From JAVJSU01 sp040219275 (lineage in GTDB: Bacteria; Chloroflexota; Anaerolineae; Aggregatilineales; Phototrophicaceae), in NCBI GenBank assembly GCA_040219275.1, contig JAVJSU010000039.1:296599-360598 (forward strand): a stretch of 64,000 nucleotides of DNA. The letters are read 5' to 3'. Made by a program: the position numbers and the translations under genes. Positions within the stretch are counted from its first letter, which is position 1, and each line of letters opens with the position of its first letter. The notes beneath the pieces are model-generated. The model did not search any database and was not told where the DNA came from. It saw nothing but the letters and a program-made list of their open reading frames with translations. This document shows, piece after piece, positions 52,499-61,840 of the stretch.

Positions 52499-53337
52499 TA
52501 TGCCAACGCTTTCAATACACCTTTTAGGATGACGGTCAAATGTGGCACCAGCACCCGCCCGACCTCAAGAACTTCTTCATGATTGGCTTCATCGTCGGTT
52601 TCAACTGTGTCAATTGCCGCGTTCGTGATGCCCGAATATGCCATCACCCGCATCCCCGCATGACGCGCAACCAGCACTTCATGCGCGGTAGACATCCCGA
52701 CCGCGTCCCCACCAATAATCTGCAACATCCGAACCTCCGCCGGGGTTTCAAAATTTGGACCGGAGAGGCAGACATACGTGCCTTCATGTAACGTAATGTT
52801 GTTTTCCTGTGCGACTTGCTTCGCCAATGAGCGCATTTCCCCATCGTAGGTATGCGTCATCCCCAGAAAACGCGGTCCAATAGTGTCATCATTCGGTCCC
52901 ATCAACGGATTCATGCCGACCATACCGGGAAAATTGATGTGATCGTTCAACAGCATCAAATCACCCGGTTTGTAGGCTTTATTTAAACCACCCGCCGCGT
53001 TCGTCAGGATGAGTGTCTGTACGCCCAGATAGTGCATCACACGGATCGGGAACGTCACCTGATCCATCGAATAACCCTCGTAAAAGTGGGCGCGTCCTTG
53101 CTGTGCAACAACCGCCTGCCCCTCCAGATGACCAATCACCAGCTTGCCGCCGTGACCATGCACTGTAGAACGGGGCCAGCCGGGAATATCTTCATAAGGG
53201 ATAATCACGCTGTCTTCGATGGCATCCGCCAGCCCGCCCAAACCTGAACCCAATACCAGCCCGATTGCCGGTTTCATATCGGTGCGCCCGCGGATTACAG
53301 CCACCGCTTTTTCATAATCAGCCTGTGTATAAGTCAT
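52498..53337 (-). CDS. Purine nucleoside phosphorylase, trimeric type
   Basis: 279 residues. It cleaves purine nucleosides with phosphate. Motifs of the trimeric (type II) enzymes are LVLGSGLGGLAD, STVHGHGGKLV, QGRAHFYEGYSM, LILTNAAGGLN, VCLSGPNFETPAEVRML and DAVGMSTAHEV; Asn in SGITNAA points to 6-oxopurines such as inosine and guanosine. It is first in an operon with the membrane protein, DUF2520, panB and panC. A link between purine salvage and pantothenate is not obvious. Symbol punA is a possible name. Confidence 0.93.
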   Translation of the reverse strand: MTYTQADYEKAVAVIRGRTDMKPAIGLVLGSGLGGLADAIEDSVIIPYEDIPGWPRSTVHGHGGKLVIGHLEGQAVVAQQGRAHFYEGYSMDQVTFPIRVMHYLGVQTLILTNAAGGLNKAYKPGDLMLLNDHINFPGMVGMNPLMGPNDDTIGPRFLGMTHTYDGEMRSLAKQVAQENNITLHEGTYVCLSGPNFETPAEVRMLQIIGGDAVGMSTAHEVLVARHAGMRVMAYSGITNAAIDTVETDDEANHEEVLEVGRVLVPHLTVILKGVLKALA

Positions 53338-53664
53338 GGGAATCCTTTGCAGAAATTCTCTCTAAACAAAACCTAATTTTCTCTTAAACGTTGTTTATTT
53401 GCATCATTCTACGATGCTTTTTCAACAACTTGCTATATCGAAGTGTAGGCGTTGGTTGTGTCGCTTACCAGCGCAAGAAAGGGTAACTTTTATGAACTTT
53501 GTATATTTTCACTTGAATCTACCAATAAATATTCCGAAATATACAGAAATTCGTTAAAAATTCACAGTACGGGTGGTGACAATATCTCAACCTAGGTTAT
53601 AATCTGGTTTGTTGTCCTGTAACACTATCCTACATAGTTCACCGAATTATGGAGCTTACAGTTT
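53338..53664. other. Divergent AT-rich intergenic region
   Basis: 327 bases between divergent genes (nucleoside phosphorylase, minus; small protein, plus). The plus-side promoter is listed separately. The rest has no open reading frame, tRNA or strong repeat. Confidence 0.5.
53576..53603 (+). promoter_or_regulatory. Promoter of the small protein gene
   Basis: GTGACA is followed after 16 bases by a perfect TATAAT. It would give a leader of about 55 bases ending in GGAG before the start at 53665. Confidence 0.65.
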
Positions 53665-53904
53665 ATGATGTTAACCCAATCTGAAAAAGTGATCGATCAT
53701 TATGCGGATGCCTACCGAAAACTCTATAAGCGCATCCCGAAAGATTTACAGATTCTCGATAACGAGTGGGTCATCGTAAATGGCGCGCGGATGCGTGTGG
53801 CTGAATTAGAATACCTCACCAAACAACTACAACAGGAATATACGCAAGGCATGGCAGAAAAACGAAGCGTGGTCATGCGCTTACTGAATTGGCTCAAAAA
53901 CTGA
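53665..53904 (+). CDS. Small protein of unknown function (79 residues)
   Basis: 79 residues from the ATG at 53665, with GGAG 10 bases upstream; the next codon is also ATG. It is rich in Lys, Arg, Leu and Tyr, with helix-forming segments (YADAYRKLYKRIPKDLQIL and LEYLTKQLQQEYTQGMAEKR) and no signal peptide. The middle DNEWVIVNGARMRVAE looks like a short beta turn. No family is recognised. A well-formed promoter and ribosome site support that it is real and expressed on its own; a channel gene follows after 146 bases with a separate -10. Confidence 0.65.
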   Translation: MMLTQSEKVIDHYADAYRKLYKRIPKDLQILDNEWVIVNGARMRVAELEYLTKQLQQEYTQGMAEKRSVVMRLLNWLKN

Positions 53905-53986
53905 TACCACTTCTTCAAATATCTTGCCCATCGCCCAAATATACCCCTTTTCGTACCAGAATCTAACCCTAACCGCCTGTATAGGT

Positions 53987-54015
53987 TCGTATCAATTTTC
54001 ACTTTCGATTATAAT
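53987..54015 (+). promoter_or_regulatory. Possible promoter of the K+ channel gene
   Basis: TTCGTA is followed after 17 bases by a perfect TATAAT; the -10 lies 35 bases before the start at 54051. Confidence 0.5.
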
Positions 54016-54050
54016 TTCATAACAAAAATCAATCGGATTAAAACCTCTGT

Positions 54051-56099
54051 ATGGATTCACTTGCTGATTCAAGACGACAATTACGTATTGCGCTGATTGC
54101 GATTGCAATCGTTATCCCGTTGGGTATATTCGGCTTTATGGTGATCGAGAAGTTCTCATTTCTCGATGCACTGTGGACGACTATTATTACCATCTCCACC
54201 ATCGGCTATGGCGATATTTACGCGGAAACCTCCGTCGGGCGTGTCTTCACCATTCTTCTTGTGATCTTCGGCTTGAGTACCTTTGCCTATGGGTTGCAAG
54301 CTGTTTTTTCATTTTTCGTCAGTCAGGAAGTGCGAGATTTACGCCGCGTCCGCCAGACCGAACGCAAAATTGCGAAATTACGCGGGCATTACATCATCTG
54401 CGGTGAAGGCGAATTGGTTGATAAAACCATCGGCTATCTGCTTGATCTGTCAGAAATGCGCCGCGAACATCAAGATCAGCAGATTCTTGGGCGCGTAAAT
54501 GCCAATCTCGGTCATTATTTCGGCGCGAACGAAACCGGAATCAGGGCATGGATCAAAAAAGTGGTCAGCAGAATAGAAATGCTCTTCCTCCGCATCCTCA
54601 ATCCCGGCGAAACCTTGCTTGATCTCATCGTTGTCATTACCACAGATCATTCCTATGCCCAGCATCTCCGTTCAGAAAATTTACTGGTTGTGGAAGGTGA
54701 CGCGACCAACCATGAAACCTTACTCAACGCAGGTTTAGAGCACGCACAGGCGATTGTCGTCATGCTCGGCAGTGATACGCAAACGCTCCTCACCGTCCTC
54801 ACCGCCAACAGCAGTATCGACCGCATGGAAGACCACGAACACGCCGATATTTACATCACCGCCGCGACCTTCGGCGACGATATGAACGAAAAGATGCTTC
54901 GCGTGGGGGCAGATAACGTCATCGCACCGTTTGATGTCGCCGGACAATTTCTCAACAACGCGACCTTGCGCCCTGCCGTAAACGACTTCTTTAACCACAT
55001 TCTGTTTAACGAAAAAACCAGCGAACAAATCGTACAACTCTTCATCTACGCAGATTCACCGTGGCTAGGCAAACGCATCGGTCAGCTTGAACTACACGAA
55101 AAACACCATACCGGAATCATCGGTTTACGAGAAGCAGACGGCACCTATCTCTATGCGCCGAACGCGGACTACATCCTAACAGAAGGGGATATTTTGCTCG
55201 CCGTCACCCCCGGACCGTATATCCCACCCCTACAGGAAGCCTGCCGTCCGGGGAAATCTACACGTCCGGTCATCAATAAATGGCGACACGAAATCTTCGA
55301 TGACGCGCCCCAGAAAAGCGAACAAACCTATTCATTGATGGAAGCGGAAGAAGCCATCAAACAAATGTCACAGCATTTTGTCATCTGTGGCAATGACCGC
55401 GTGATTAACAATTCGATCCGCAAACTTTCGCCAGATCGCCCCTTCGTCATCATTAGCAATAGCAACGAGATGACCAGCCGACTCCTAAAATTGGGATTCC
55501 GTGTGATTCATGGAGATCCTACACAAGAGGAAACCCTACTCAAGGCAGGCGTAGACCGGGCATTGGCGTTGATGGTCTCCATCACCCAGAATGCAGATAG
55601 CGTGCTGACGATTCTCAATGCGCGCCTATTGAGTTCGACATTACTGATTACGGCAACAGCGCCAACCGATGAAATGCTCCCAAAATTACATCAAGCTGGT
55701 GCTGATCGTGTCGTCAGTCCCTTCAGAATCGCCGCGCAATTTGTCCTGTTGGCAACAACCCGCCCCGCCGTGAGCGATTTTATGCAACACGTTATCTTCA
55801 ATTATCACAGTGGATTAGAAACTACAGAGCTTTACATGCAGGATAATTCACCGTGGATCGGCAAATCGCTAGAAGAACTCTTGTTAGAGCGGATCTTCCG
55901 CGCAGGTATATTGGGTATCCGGCAGGCAAACGGACAATATATCTACTCACCACAGGGAACGTACGTCATCAAAGAAAACGACATTTTAATCATCACCGTC
56001 CCGATGATTAATTCCGACGAGTTGCGCTCAATTGCACACGGCACAGAAAATAAACTGCCGACGACTCTCCGCCGGAAAAGCATCCTTCGCAATTATTGA
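54051..56099 (+). CDS. Two-helix K+ channel with two fused RCK (TrkA) modules
   Basis: 682 residues. Two transmembrane helices (about 13-32 and 66-90) flank a pore with the selectivity filter TIGYGD. Residues about 115-400 and 440-675 are two RCK-like modules, each a Rossmann part and a TrkA-C part: HYIICGEGELV / VEGDATNHETLLNAGLEHA and HFVICGNDRVI / HGDPTQEETLLKAGVDRA. Neither has the GxGxxG dinucleotide loop, and the first module carries an extra stretch of about 60 residues between the first two strands. K+ channels of the MthK or Kch type use RCK rings to gate by ligand. Two on one chain is the eukaryote-BK-like arrangement. Its stop overlaps that of the converging gene by 7 bases. Confidence 0.88.
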   Translation: MDSLADSRRQLRIALIAIAIVIPLGIFGFMVIEKFSFLDALWTTIITISTIGYGDIYAETSVGRVFTILLVIFGLSTFAYGLQAVFSFFVSQEVRDLRRVRQTERKIAKLRGHYIICGEGELVDKTIGYLLDLSEMRREHQDQQILGRVNANLGHYFGANETGIRAWIKKVVSRIEMLFLRILNPGETLLDLIVVITTDHSYAQHLRSENLLVVEGDATNHETLLNAGLEHAQAIVVMLGSDTQTLLTVLTANSSIDRMEDHEHADIYITAATFGDDMNEKMLRVGADNVIAPFDVAGQFLNNATLRPAVNDFFNHILFNEKTSEQIVQLFIYADSPWLGKRIGQLELHEKHHTGIIGLREADGTYLYAPNADYILTEGDILLAVTPGPYIPPLQEACRPGKSTRPVINKWRHEIFDDAPQKSEQTYSLMEAEEAIKQMSQHFVICGNDRVINNSIRKLSPDRPFVIISNSNEMTSRLLKLGFRVIHGDPTQEETLLKAGVDRALALMVSITQNADSVLTILNARLLSSTLLITATAPTDEMLPKLHQAGADRVVSPFRIAAQFVLLATTRPAVSDFMQHVIFNYHSGLETTELYMQDNSPWIGKSLEELLLERIFRAGILGIRQANGQYIYSPQGTYVIKENDILIITVPMINSDELRSIAHGTENKLPTTLRRKSILRNY

Positions 56100-57463
56100 T
56101 GATGATTGCCGTAGCGTCCCAGACCCGCCCGCCAGCGTTCCTGTTCATAATCGGCAGGGGTATCAACATCACGCAGGACGCTATCTGTATTCACGTCAAT
56201 ATAGGCGATGCGTTCCTGATGCAGGTTAATTACATCGCGGGGAGATGCAGAGCGTGGTAGAGCAAGCAATTCCGCCCAATAACGGCGCGAGATCAAGATG
56301 GGATGCCCGCGTTTCATCTCAAAACTCGGCGCGATAATCTCGCCTTGCCCGCGCGCATACGCCGCCATTACCTGATAAACAACACGCGGTTGCAGGCGCG
56401 GTTGATCCCCCAGCACCAGCATACTCGCCGCGATATTATCCGGCATGGCACGCAACCCGACTTTCAGCGAGGAGAGCATTTCGCCTGTTTTGTAGGAGCG
56501 ATTGTACGCCACATTCACCCCGTAAGGCGCAAGAATCTCTTTGATCTCTTTCCCCATATGCCCCGTCACAACCGTAATATGATCGACCCGCGAGCTTAAC
56601 AATTGCTCCACGATATGCTCAATAATGGTGCGCTTTTCCGACCAAGGAAGCAACATTTTGGATTGCCCCATCCGGCTAGACATACCCGCCGCCAGAACAA
56701 TCGCGCCAATCGGTCTCCGGACTTCATGCACCGGCTCCGCACCCCGCGCCGATCCAATCGCCACGCCAGCGATACGGGGTTGGCGTAGGGTCAAACGGGC
56801 GATCAAACGCGCCCGCGCCCGTGCATACCCGACTGGTGCGGTCTGGTTCAGAAAAGCAACAATCCGCATCCCTTCCGGCACACCATACAACCCAAGTTCT
56901 TCATCACGCAACACCTGCGCCACCCACGGCGAGCGGATGCGATTGCCCTCTACGAAACCATAACGGTTCATCACTGCTTCCGCGTTATACACATGCTTTT
57001 CGTTCAACTCACGCCCCAGCACAGAAAGCGAAGCCACCGGAACAACCAGCGATGTTTCCGACGGGATCAAGGGTTCGCTTTCTTTCGGCGCTTTAAGGGG
57101 TCGCCCCGCAGAATAATCCGCCTCGACCAGCATCACATCAGAGTCGACCACATCAATCAGCGACGGGATCGTCCCCTGTGGCAAACCATAAACCACGCCA
57201 TCATAAATATGATGATAGAGAAACACGAACTTATGCTCGGTCAATGCCTCAGAGATGGCAACACTACCCACATCCATCGAGACGGCATGAGGGAATAATT
57301 TCAGTTGGTCTTCAGGGATGTTCGTCGTCGTCGTCGCCAGCACACGCCAGCCAGCCTCTGCCAATTCGTAACCAACACTAATGAGCGTGGACGTTTTCCC
57401 GCCCGCGCCAATAAACGAGACCACATCGCCTCTAACAATTTCAAATGCTTCATATAGCTTCAT
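56093..57463 (-). CDS. YqeC-MocA fusion: molybdenum hydroxylase accessory protein and MobA-like transferase
   Basis: 456 residues. Residues about 1-235 match the YqeC family (selenium-dependent hydroxylase accessory protein): VSFIGAGGKTSTLISVGYEL, VLATTTTNIP and VDSDVMLVEADYSAGRPLKAP. Residues about 255-450 are a MobA/MocA-like nucleotidyltransferase: AIVLAAGMSSRMGQSK, VVTGHMGKEI and MLVLGDQPRLQP, which attaches a nucleotide to molybdopterin in cofactor finishing. The fusion is a compact accessory protein for the hydroxylase encoded by the next genes. It lies 82 bases after the Mo-subunit gene on the same strand. Confidence 0.88.
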   Translation of the reverse strand: MKLYEAFEIVRGDVVSFIGAGGKTSTLISVGYELAEAGWRVLATTTTNIPEDQLKLFPHAVSMDVGSVAISEALTEHKFVFLYHHIYDGVVYGLPQGTIPSLIDVVDSDVMLVEADYSAGRPLKAPKESEPLIPSETSLVVPVASLSVLGRELNEKHVYNAEAVMNRYGFVEGNRIRSPWVAQVLRDEELGLYGVPEGMRIVAFLNQTAPVGYARARARLIARLTLRQPRIAGVAIGSARGAEPVHEVRRPIGAIVLAAGMSSRMGQSKMLLPWSEKRTIIEHIVEQLLSSRVDHITVVTGHMGKEIKEILAPYGVNVAYNRSYKTGEMLSSLKVGLRAMPDNIAASMLVLGDQPRLQPRVVYQVMAAYARGQGEIIAPSFEMKRGHPILISRRYWAELLALPRSASPRDVINLHQERIAYIDVNTDSVLRDVDTPADYEQERWRAGLGRYGNHHQ

Positions 57464-57545
57464 CTAGGTTGATCTATTCACCTAAACTAAAATTTCAGGA
57501 CTAACACCACCACCTTTAGTATACGTGGAATTCCACCCGTTCATG

Positions 57546-59792
57546 CTAAAGGATGCCAACACCTTGCGCCCGTAACGCCGCCACAACCCGATCCGGCGTG
57601 AACGGTTGATGATCCAACCACACACCCGTCGCATCATGCACAGCGGCGGCAATCGCGGGCAAAACAGACAAAAATGGCATTTCCGCCATCCCACGCGCTC
57701 CCCACGGACCAATCGGATCAGGATATTCCAGAATGACCGATTTCACTTTGTCCGGCACATCCAGCACTGTCGGGATCAAATAAGTGGAAAAATAGGGGTT
57801 CTTAATCCGCCCTTGATCGGAAACGAGATGCTCCATCACTGCATACCCCTGCGCCTGCACCACCGCCCCTTCGATCTGCCCCTCCACCTGTTGCGGATTA
57901 ATCGCCTTACCCACATCATTCGCGGAGATAATCTGCGTCACGCGGATATGTCCCGTTTCAATATCAACCTCAACTTCGGCGGCAATCGCGGCATATCCAT
58001 ACGAGAAATTCGGCTCTGATTTACCCGTTTCAGGGTCATACATGGTCGTCGGCGGGGGACGATAGAGCAACTCTGCAATTGCGGGACGTTCTTCGTTTTG
58101 CCATTTTGCCAGCGCCAATTCCGCCGCACCTTTGATCGCATTCCCCGCCATAAACGTCAACCGTGACGCAGACGCGCTCCCCGATGTTCCCGTATGCGCC
58201 GTATCCGATCCGATCAATCGCACCTTATGAAACGGCACGCCAACCGCTTCCGCCGCCATTTGCATCACAACCGTATGTGCGCCCTGCCCTACATCCGCGC
58301 CTGCCGCCCTGACGACCACTTCTTCAATCTCGCTCTTGCCATGCAGTTCAATCGCCGCCCAACTGCGCTCAGGATAGCCAAACGAAAACCCGACATTCTT
58401 AAATCCACAGGCGAAGCCATTACCACGCCGGATCGCCGGATTATCACTATTCATGGAGTCATCATAGCGCAAACGTCGCCATTCCCCACTAGTATCCTGT
58501 TCCCAGAAGCTCTCACGGCGCGCCGCTTCGATGACCTCTAGCATAGACACGCCCGCGGGCAACGGTGTACCCACCGAGAGGATACTATTTTCTTCGATTG
58601 AATTTTTGAGGCGCAACGCCACCGGATCCATGTCCAGCGCCAGCGCCAATTTATTCATCTGACCTTCCGCGCAGAGTGCCGCCTGTGGCGCACCAAATCC
58701 GCGAAACGCCCCGCAGGGAATATTGTTGGTGTAGATGCCATAAGTATCAATATGAATATTCGGGATTACATATGGACCTGTGACCATGAGTTGCGCGTTC
58801 GCCACCACTTTGGTCGAGGTGTAATTATACGCGCCCGCATCCCCTAAAACTTTGGCTTCTACCGCGACGATCTCGCCGTCACGCGTCGCGCCCCATTTTG
58901 TATAGAACTTGAACGGATGTCGTTTATGGTGATAGAGGATCGATTCCTCGCGGCTCCACATCGTCTTGACCGGACGGTTGAGTTTCCACGCGGCAAGCGC
59001 CAGCACAATCTGCACGGACATATCCTCACGCCCGCCAAACGCGCCACCAATCGCCGGATAAATCACGCGCACCTGTTCCTCCGGCAAGCCAAGCGCATGA
59101 TAAATCTGCTCCTGATCTTCATGCGTCCACTGACCCGCCACGACAACCGTCACCCGCCCCTCTTCATCAATGTAACTGAGTCCCGCTTCTGGCTGTAAAT
59201 AGGCATGTTCCTGCCATGAGGTGCTATATTCCCCCTCGACGACAACCTCCGCCCGATCCCAGCCATCGTCCATCTCACCCTTACGGATGCGATAATAACA
59301 CAGCACATTGTTGGGGCTGTTTTCGTGTAATTGTGGCGCACCCTCCTGCATCGCCGCTTCCATATCGAACACGGCAGGCAGGTCTTCATACTCCACATCA
59401 ATCAATTTGACTGCTTTCGTAGCAATAGCTTCATTTTCCGCCACGACCACCGCGACTTGATCGGCATAACAGCGCACAATATCCGCACCCGGAACACTAC
59501 TACCCGGTCCGCACAATACCGGCTGATCGGCAGTCACCAGACCATACTCGTTTACCGGAATATCTTTCGCTGTGAAAATTGCCACCACGCCATCCAACGC
59601 TTCCGCACGGCTGGTATCAATAGCAACCACCCGCGCATGAGCACGCTCACTAAAGAGCAACTTCAGCCACAACTGTCCCTCAATATCAATATCGCCGGGA
59701 TACGCTGTTTCTCCGGTCACTTTACCCTGTGCGTCAATCCGCTTAATCGATTTCCCGATAACGACTTCTCGATCTTTTGACAATGTTCTCAT
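57546..59792 (-). CDS. Molybdopterin-binding subunit of a xanthine dehydrogenase-family hydroxylase
   Basis: 748 residues. The N-terminal domain has KRIDAQGKVTGETAYPGDID and LWLKLLFSERAHARV. The Mo-binding part has YPAIGGAFGGREDMSVQ, IPCGAFRGFGAPQAA, GADVGQGAHTVVMQMAAEA, and the C-terminal IGPWGARGMAEMP, where Glu is the usual catalytic base in the GxGE loop. It hydroxylates an aromatic heterocycle or aldehyde. The exact substrate is not visible. The medium subunit genes lie upstream at 62263-63696, separated by two other genes; the accessory YqeC-MocA follows. Confidence 0.92.
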   Translation of the reverse strand: MRTLSKDREVVIGKSIKRIDAQGKVTGETAYPGDIDIEGQLWLKLLFSERAHARVVAIDTSRAEALDGVVAIFTAKDIPVNEYGLVTADQPVLCGPGSSVPGADIVRCYADQVAVVVAENEAIATKAVKLIDVEYEDLPAVFDMEAAMQEGAPQLHENSPNNVLCYYRIRKGEMDDGWDRAEVVVEGEYSTSWQEHAYLQPEAGLSYIDEEGRVTVVVAGQWTHEDQEQIYHALGLPEEQVRVIYPAIGGAFGGREDMSVQIVLALAAWKLNRPVKTMWSREESILYHHKRHPFKFYTKWGATRDGEIVAVEAKVLGDAGAYNYTSTKVVANAQLMVTGPYVIPNIHIDTYGIYTNNIPCGAFRGFGAPQAALCAEGQMNKLALALDMDPVALRLKNSIEENSILSVGTPLPAGVSMLEVIEAARRESFWEQDTSGEWRRLRYDDSMNSDNPAIRRGNGFACGFKNVGFSFGYPERSWAAIELHGKSEIEEVVVRAAGADVGQGAHTVVMQMAAEAVGVPFHKVRLIGSDTAHTGTSGSASASRLTFMAGNAIKGAAELALAKWQNEERPAIAELLYRPPPTTMYDPETGKSEPNFSYGYAAIAAEVEVDIETGHIRVTQIISANDVGKAINPQQVEGQIEGAVVQAQGYAVMEHLVSDQGRIKNPYFSTYLIPTVLDVPDKVKSVILEYPDPIGPWGARGMAEMPFLSVLPAIAAAVHDATGVWLDHQPFTPDRVVAALRAQGVGIL

Positions 59793-59915
59793 TCCTGAAG
59801 GTTACGTTTTAACGAAACAACACGCGTGATTAATCAAGTGCACTCGCAACCCTGAGTTATTCACGCGAGAATTTGCCCCTAAGTATAACGCATACGGGGC
59901 GAAAACCATGACCCA

Positions 59916-61685
59916 CTAAACGGGTGTCGTCGCCTGTGGGGCAATACCCCGTTGCAACCGGATGCGCGACGCTTCCTGCTCAAAAATGCGCCGCAAAATC
60001 GCCACAGAAGTCGCATATGTCGGGTCAACACCGGCATATCCGAGATTGCTCGTGCCGAGGTTCTGCCCCTTGCTCATCGGACGATCAGACGCGTAATGCA
60101 AAAAGCCCACATCAAACGGCACACCATGCAAATTCACAATTTCATTCTGCGGGTGGCGCTTCGGGCGATAGGCTTCATACACCGCAGACAGATACGGTCC
60201 CGCTTCCATTTCGATGTCCGTATAGCCTTCGTGATAGAACACGCTCATATAAGTCGGGTTTTGCAAGAATACACCCGGCACACTGATCGCTTTCTGATTA
60301 TCCAGCACCATGCCATACGACATAAACGGCACAATCGACTGTGCGGAAAAGCAATTGTTAAACAGATAGGTATTCTGCGAGTGTTCATCATGGATCACAT
60401 TCGGGATCATCACATCGCCCACACGCGCATTCAACGTCGCCGCCTTGCCCATCACATACACACCCAGCAAATGCCCCACATGCTCGGTGATCCGCGCCAG
60501 AATTTCATACGCCGCCAGTCCTAACGGATAATCAATATTGATAATCAGCGCGTCACTTTCCGCCAACAAGGGTTGATCCATACGGTCACACAACCGTGAA
60601 TCCAGCCAGTCCGCACGCAGTTTCTTCAACTCAATCACCTGCGCGTCAATCTGAAAGCCATGCTTATTCGGGATGCGATAAATACCAACTTCGGTCTCAT
60701 CATGCGCCAATTGTTCGATAACAGGCTTACCGACATCCGTCATATATTTCTTGAGGATATAATACAGAAAATTTTGCAGGTTACCGTCGTTATTTTTCTC
60801 TGAAATATTGGCATATTCTTTGAGTAGTTCTTCATGTCCGGCGGACTCCATATAGCCGATCAAGGCTTTTTCGTTTCGCCACGCATACCCTGTTATTAAG
60901 TTCGGCAGGGAATGGGTATTGCTAGAGATAAAATAAACCGGACGTGTTTCAGCATCACAATTCATAGACTGTGCGATGGATGTCAGGTTATCCCACCACT
61001 GTGCCGTTGCCCGCCGATAATGTGCCAATGATGCAGTCAGCAAATTTAACCCCATCATCTTCCGTGAACGGGCGATGCGCTGAAGAATGGCGATAAATTG
61101 ATCGCCCCAGATCGCCTGAATGCGAAGCAAATCGTCATGGCTAATCTGTAAGGTATCCGCCAATAATTTTGACGCAGATTGTGGCAATGGAATCGTCAAA
61201 TCCGTATTCTGCGCGAGAAACAACCGTGCTACCTCGCTTTGCAACAGCGAATGCAATTTATTCCACTCAATCTGATACGCGGTTAGCATCGGCACAAGAT
61301 CATCAATATCAGATCGACTCGCGATAAACACCGCCAACGTTTTATCCCCGTCAAAATGTGCGCGACGACGACGACCCGGCGCATAAACCCGATCCCAATC
61401 TGCAACATGCGGATAGCCACTCTCAACGAACGATTTCTCGATCTGCCCGACGAGAATCTCCTCCACATACGGCATTATAGGAGGCAATCGCAGGGCGCAA
61501 TACACCAACGCAGAAATATCAAGCGCCGCCTCCCGCGCCATCACATGCAAAGAGGAGTCCATCGCCATGTGGCTTTCTACGAGGGTCTCTATTTTAATTG
61601 TGTCAGTCGAACGTAACAGCGAATAGTACGTCCGCATATAAAGTTCAATGTCTTCACTGCCCGTGCGGGGAACTGTGCGATCCAT
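59916..61685 (-). CDS. Large protein of unknown function (DUF6909-like), phosphorylase-like C-terminus
   Basis: 589 residues, no signal peptide or membrane helix. The first 350 residues are mostly helical with a basic patch (PGRRRRAHF). The last 200 have strands and turns like a nucleoside phosphorylase: INIDYPLGLAAYEILARI, GVYVMGKAATLNARVGDVMI, FNNCFSAQ, TDIEMEAGPYLSAVYEAYR and HYASDRPMSKG. The phrases ARVGDVMIP and EMEAG recall the GDVVIP and METEA sites of uridine phosphorylases. I recall a conserved family of this length called DUF6909 but cannot confirm. It lies between the hydroxylase subunit genes, with a terminator-like hairpin upstream. Confidence 0.7.
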   Translation of the reverse strand: MDRTVPRTGSEDIELYMRTYYSLLRSTDTIKIETLVESHMAMDSSLHVMAREAALDISALVYCALRLPPIMPYVEEILVGQIEKSFVESGYPHVADWDRVYAPGRRRRAHFDGDKTLAVFIASRSDIDDLVPMLTAYQIEWNKLHSLLQSEVARLFLAQNTDLTIPLPQSASKLLADTLQISHDDLLRIQAIWGDQFIAILQRIARSRKMMGLNLLTASLAHYRRATAQWWDNLTSIAQSMNCDAETRPVYFISSNTHSLPNLITGYAWRNEKALIGYMESAGHEELLKEYANISEKNNDGNLQNFLYYILKKYMTDVGKPVIEQLAHDETEVGIYRIPNKHGFQIDAQVIELKKLRADWLDSRLCDRMDQPLLAESDALIINIDYPLGLAAYEILARITEHVGHLLGVYVMGKAATLNARVGDVMIPNVIHDEHSQNTYLFNNCFSAQSIVPFMSYGMVLDNQKAISVPGVFLQNPTYMSVFYHEGYTDIEMEAGPYLSAVYEAYRPKRHPQNEIVNLHGVPFDVGFLHYASDRPMSKGQNLGTSNLGYAGVDPTYATSVAILRRIFEQEASRIRLQRGIAPQATTPV

Positions 61686-61722
61686 AAGAAGTAGCTCACT
61701 GTTTTAAGAAAAATGAGATGAC

Positions 61723-61753
61723 AAAAGCGGTCTGCCGATAAACCGACAGCCGC
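61723..61753 (-). terminator. Hairpin with T run after the small membrane protein gene
   Basis: On the minus strand GCGGCTGTCG pairs with CGGCAG-A-CCGC (one bulge, one G-U), loop GTTTAT, followed by TTTT. It lies 88 bases after the stop at 61841 and separates the FAD-FeS/small membrane protein transcript from the DUF6909-like gene. Confidence 0.6.
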
Positions 61754-61840
61754 CTCAATGTAGTTTCAGCTAGTTTACTGCGGAAAAATTAACTACGCGT
61801 TAATCGAACCGAATGATAGACAACATCCGCTGTGGAGCCG

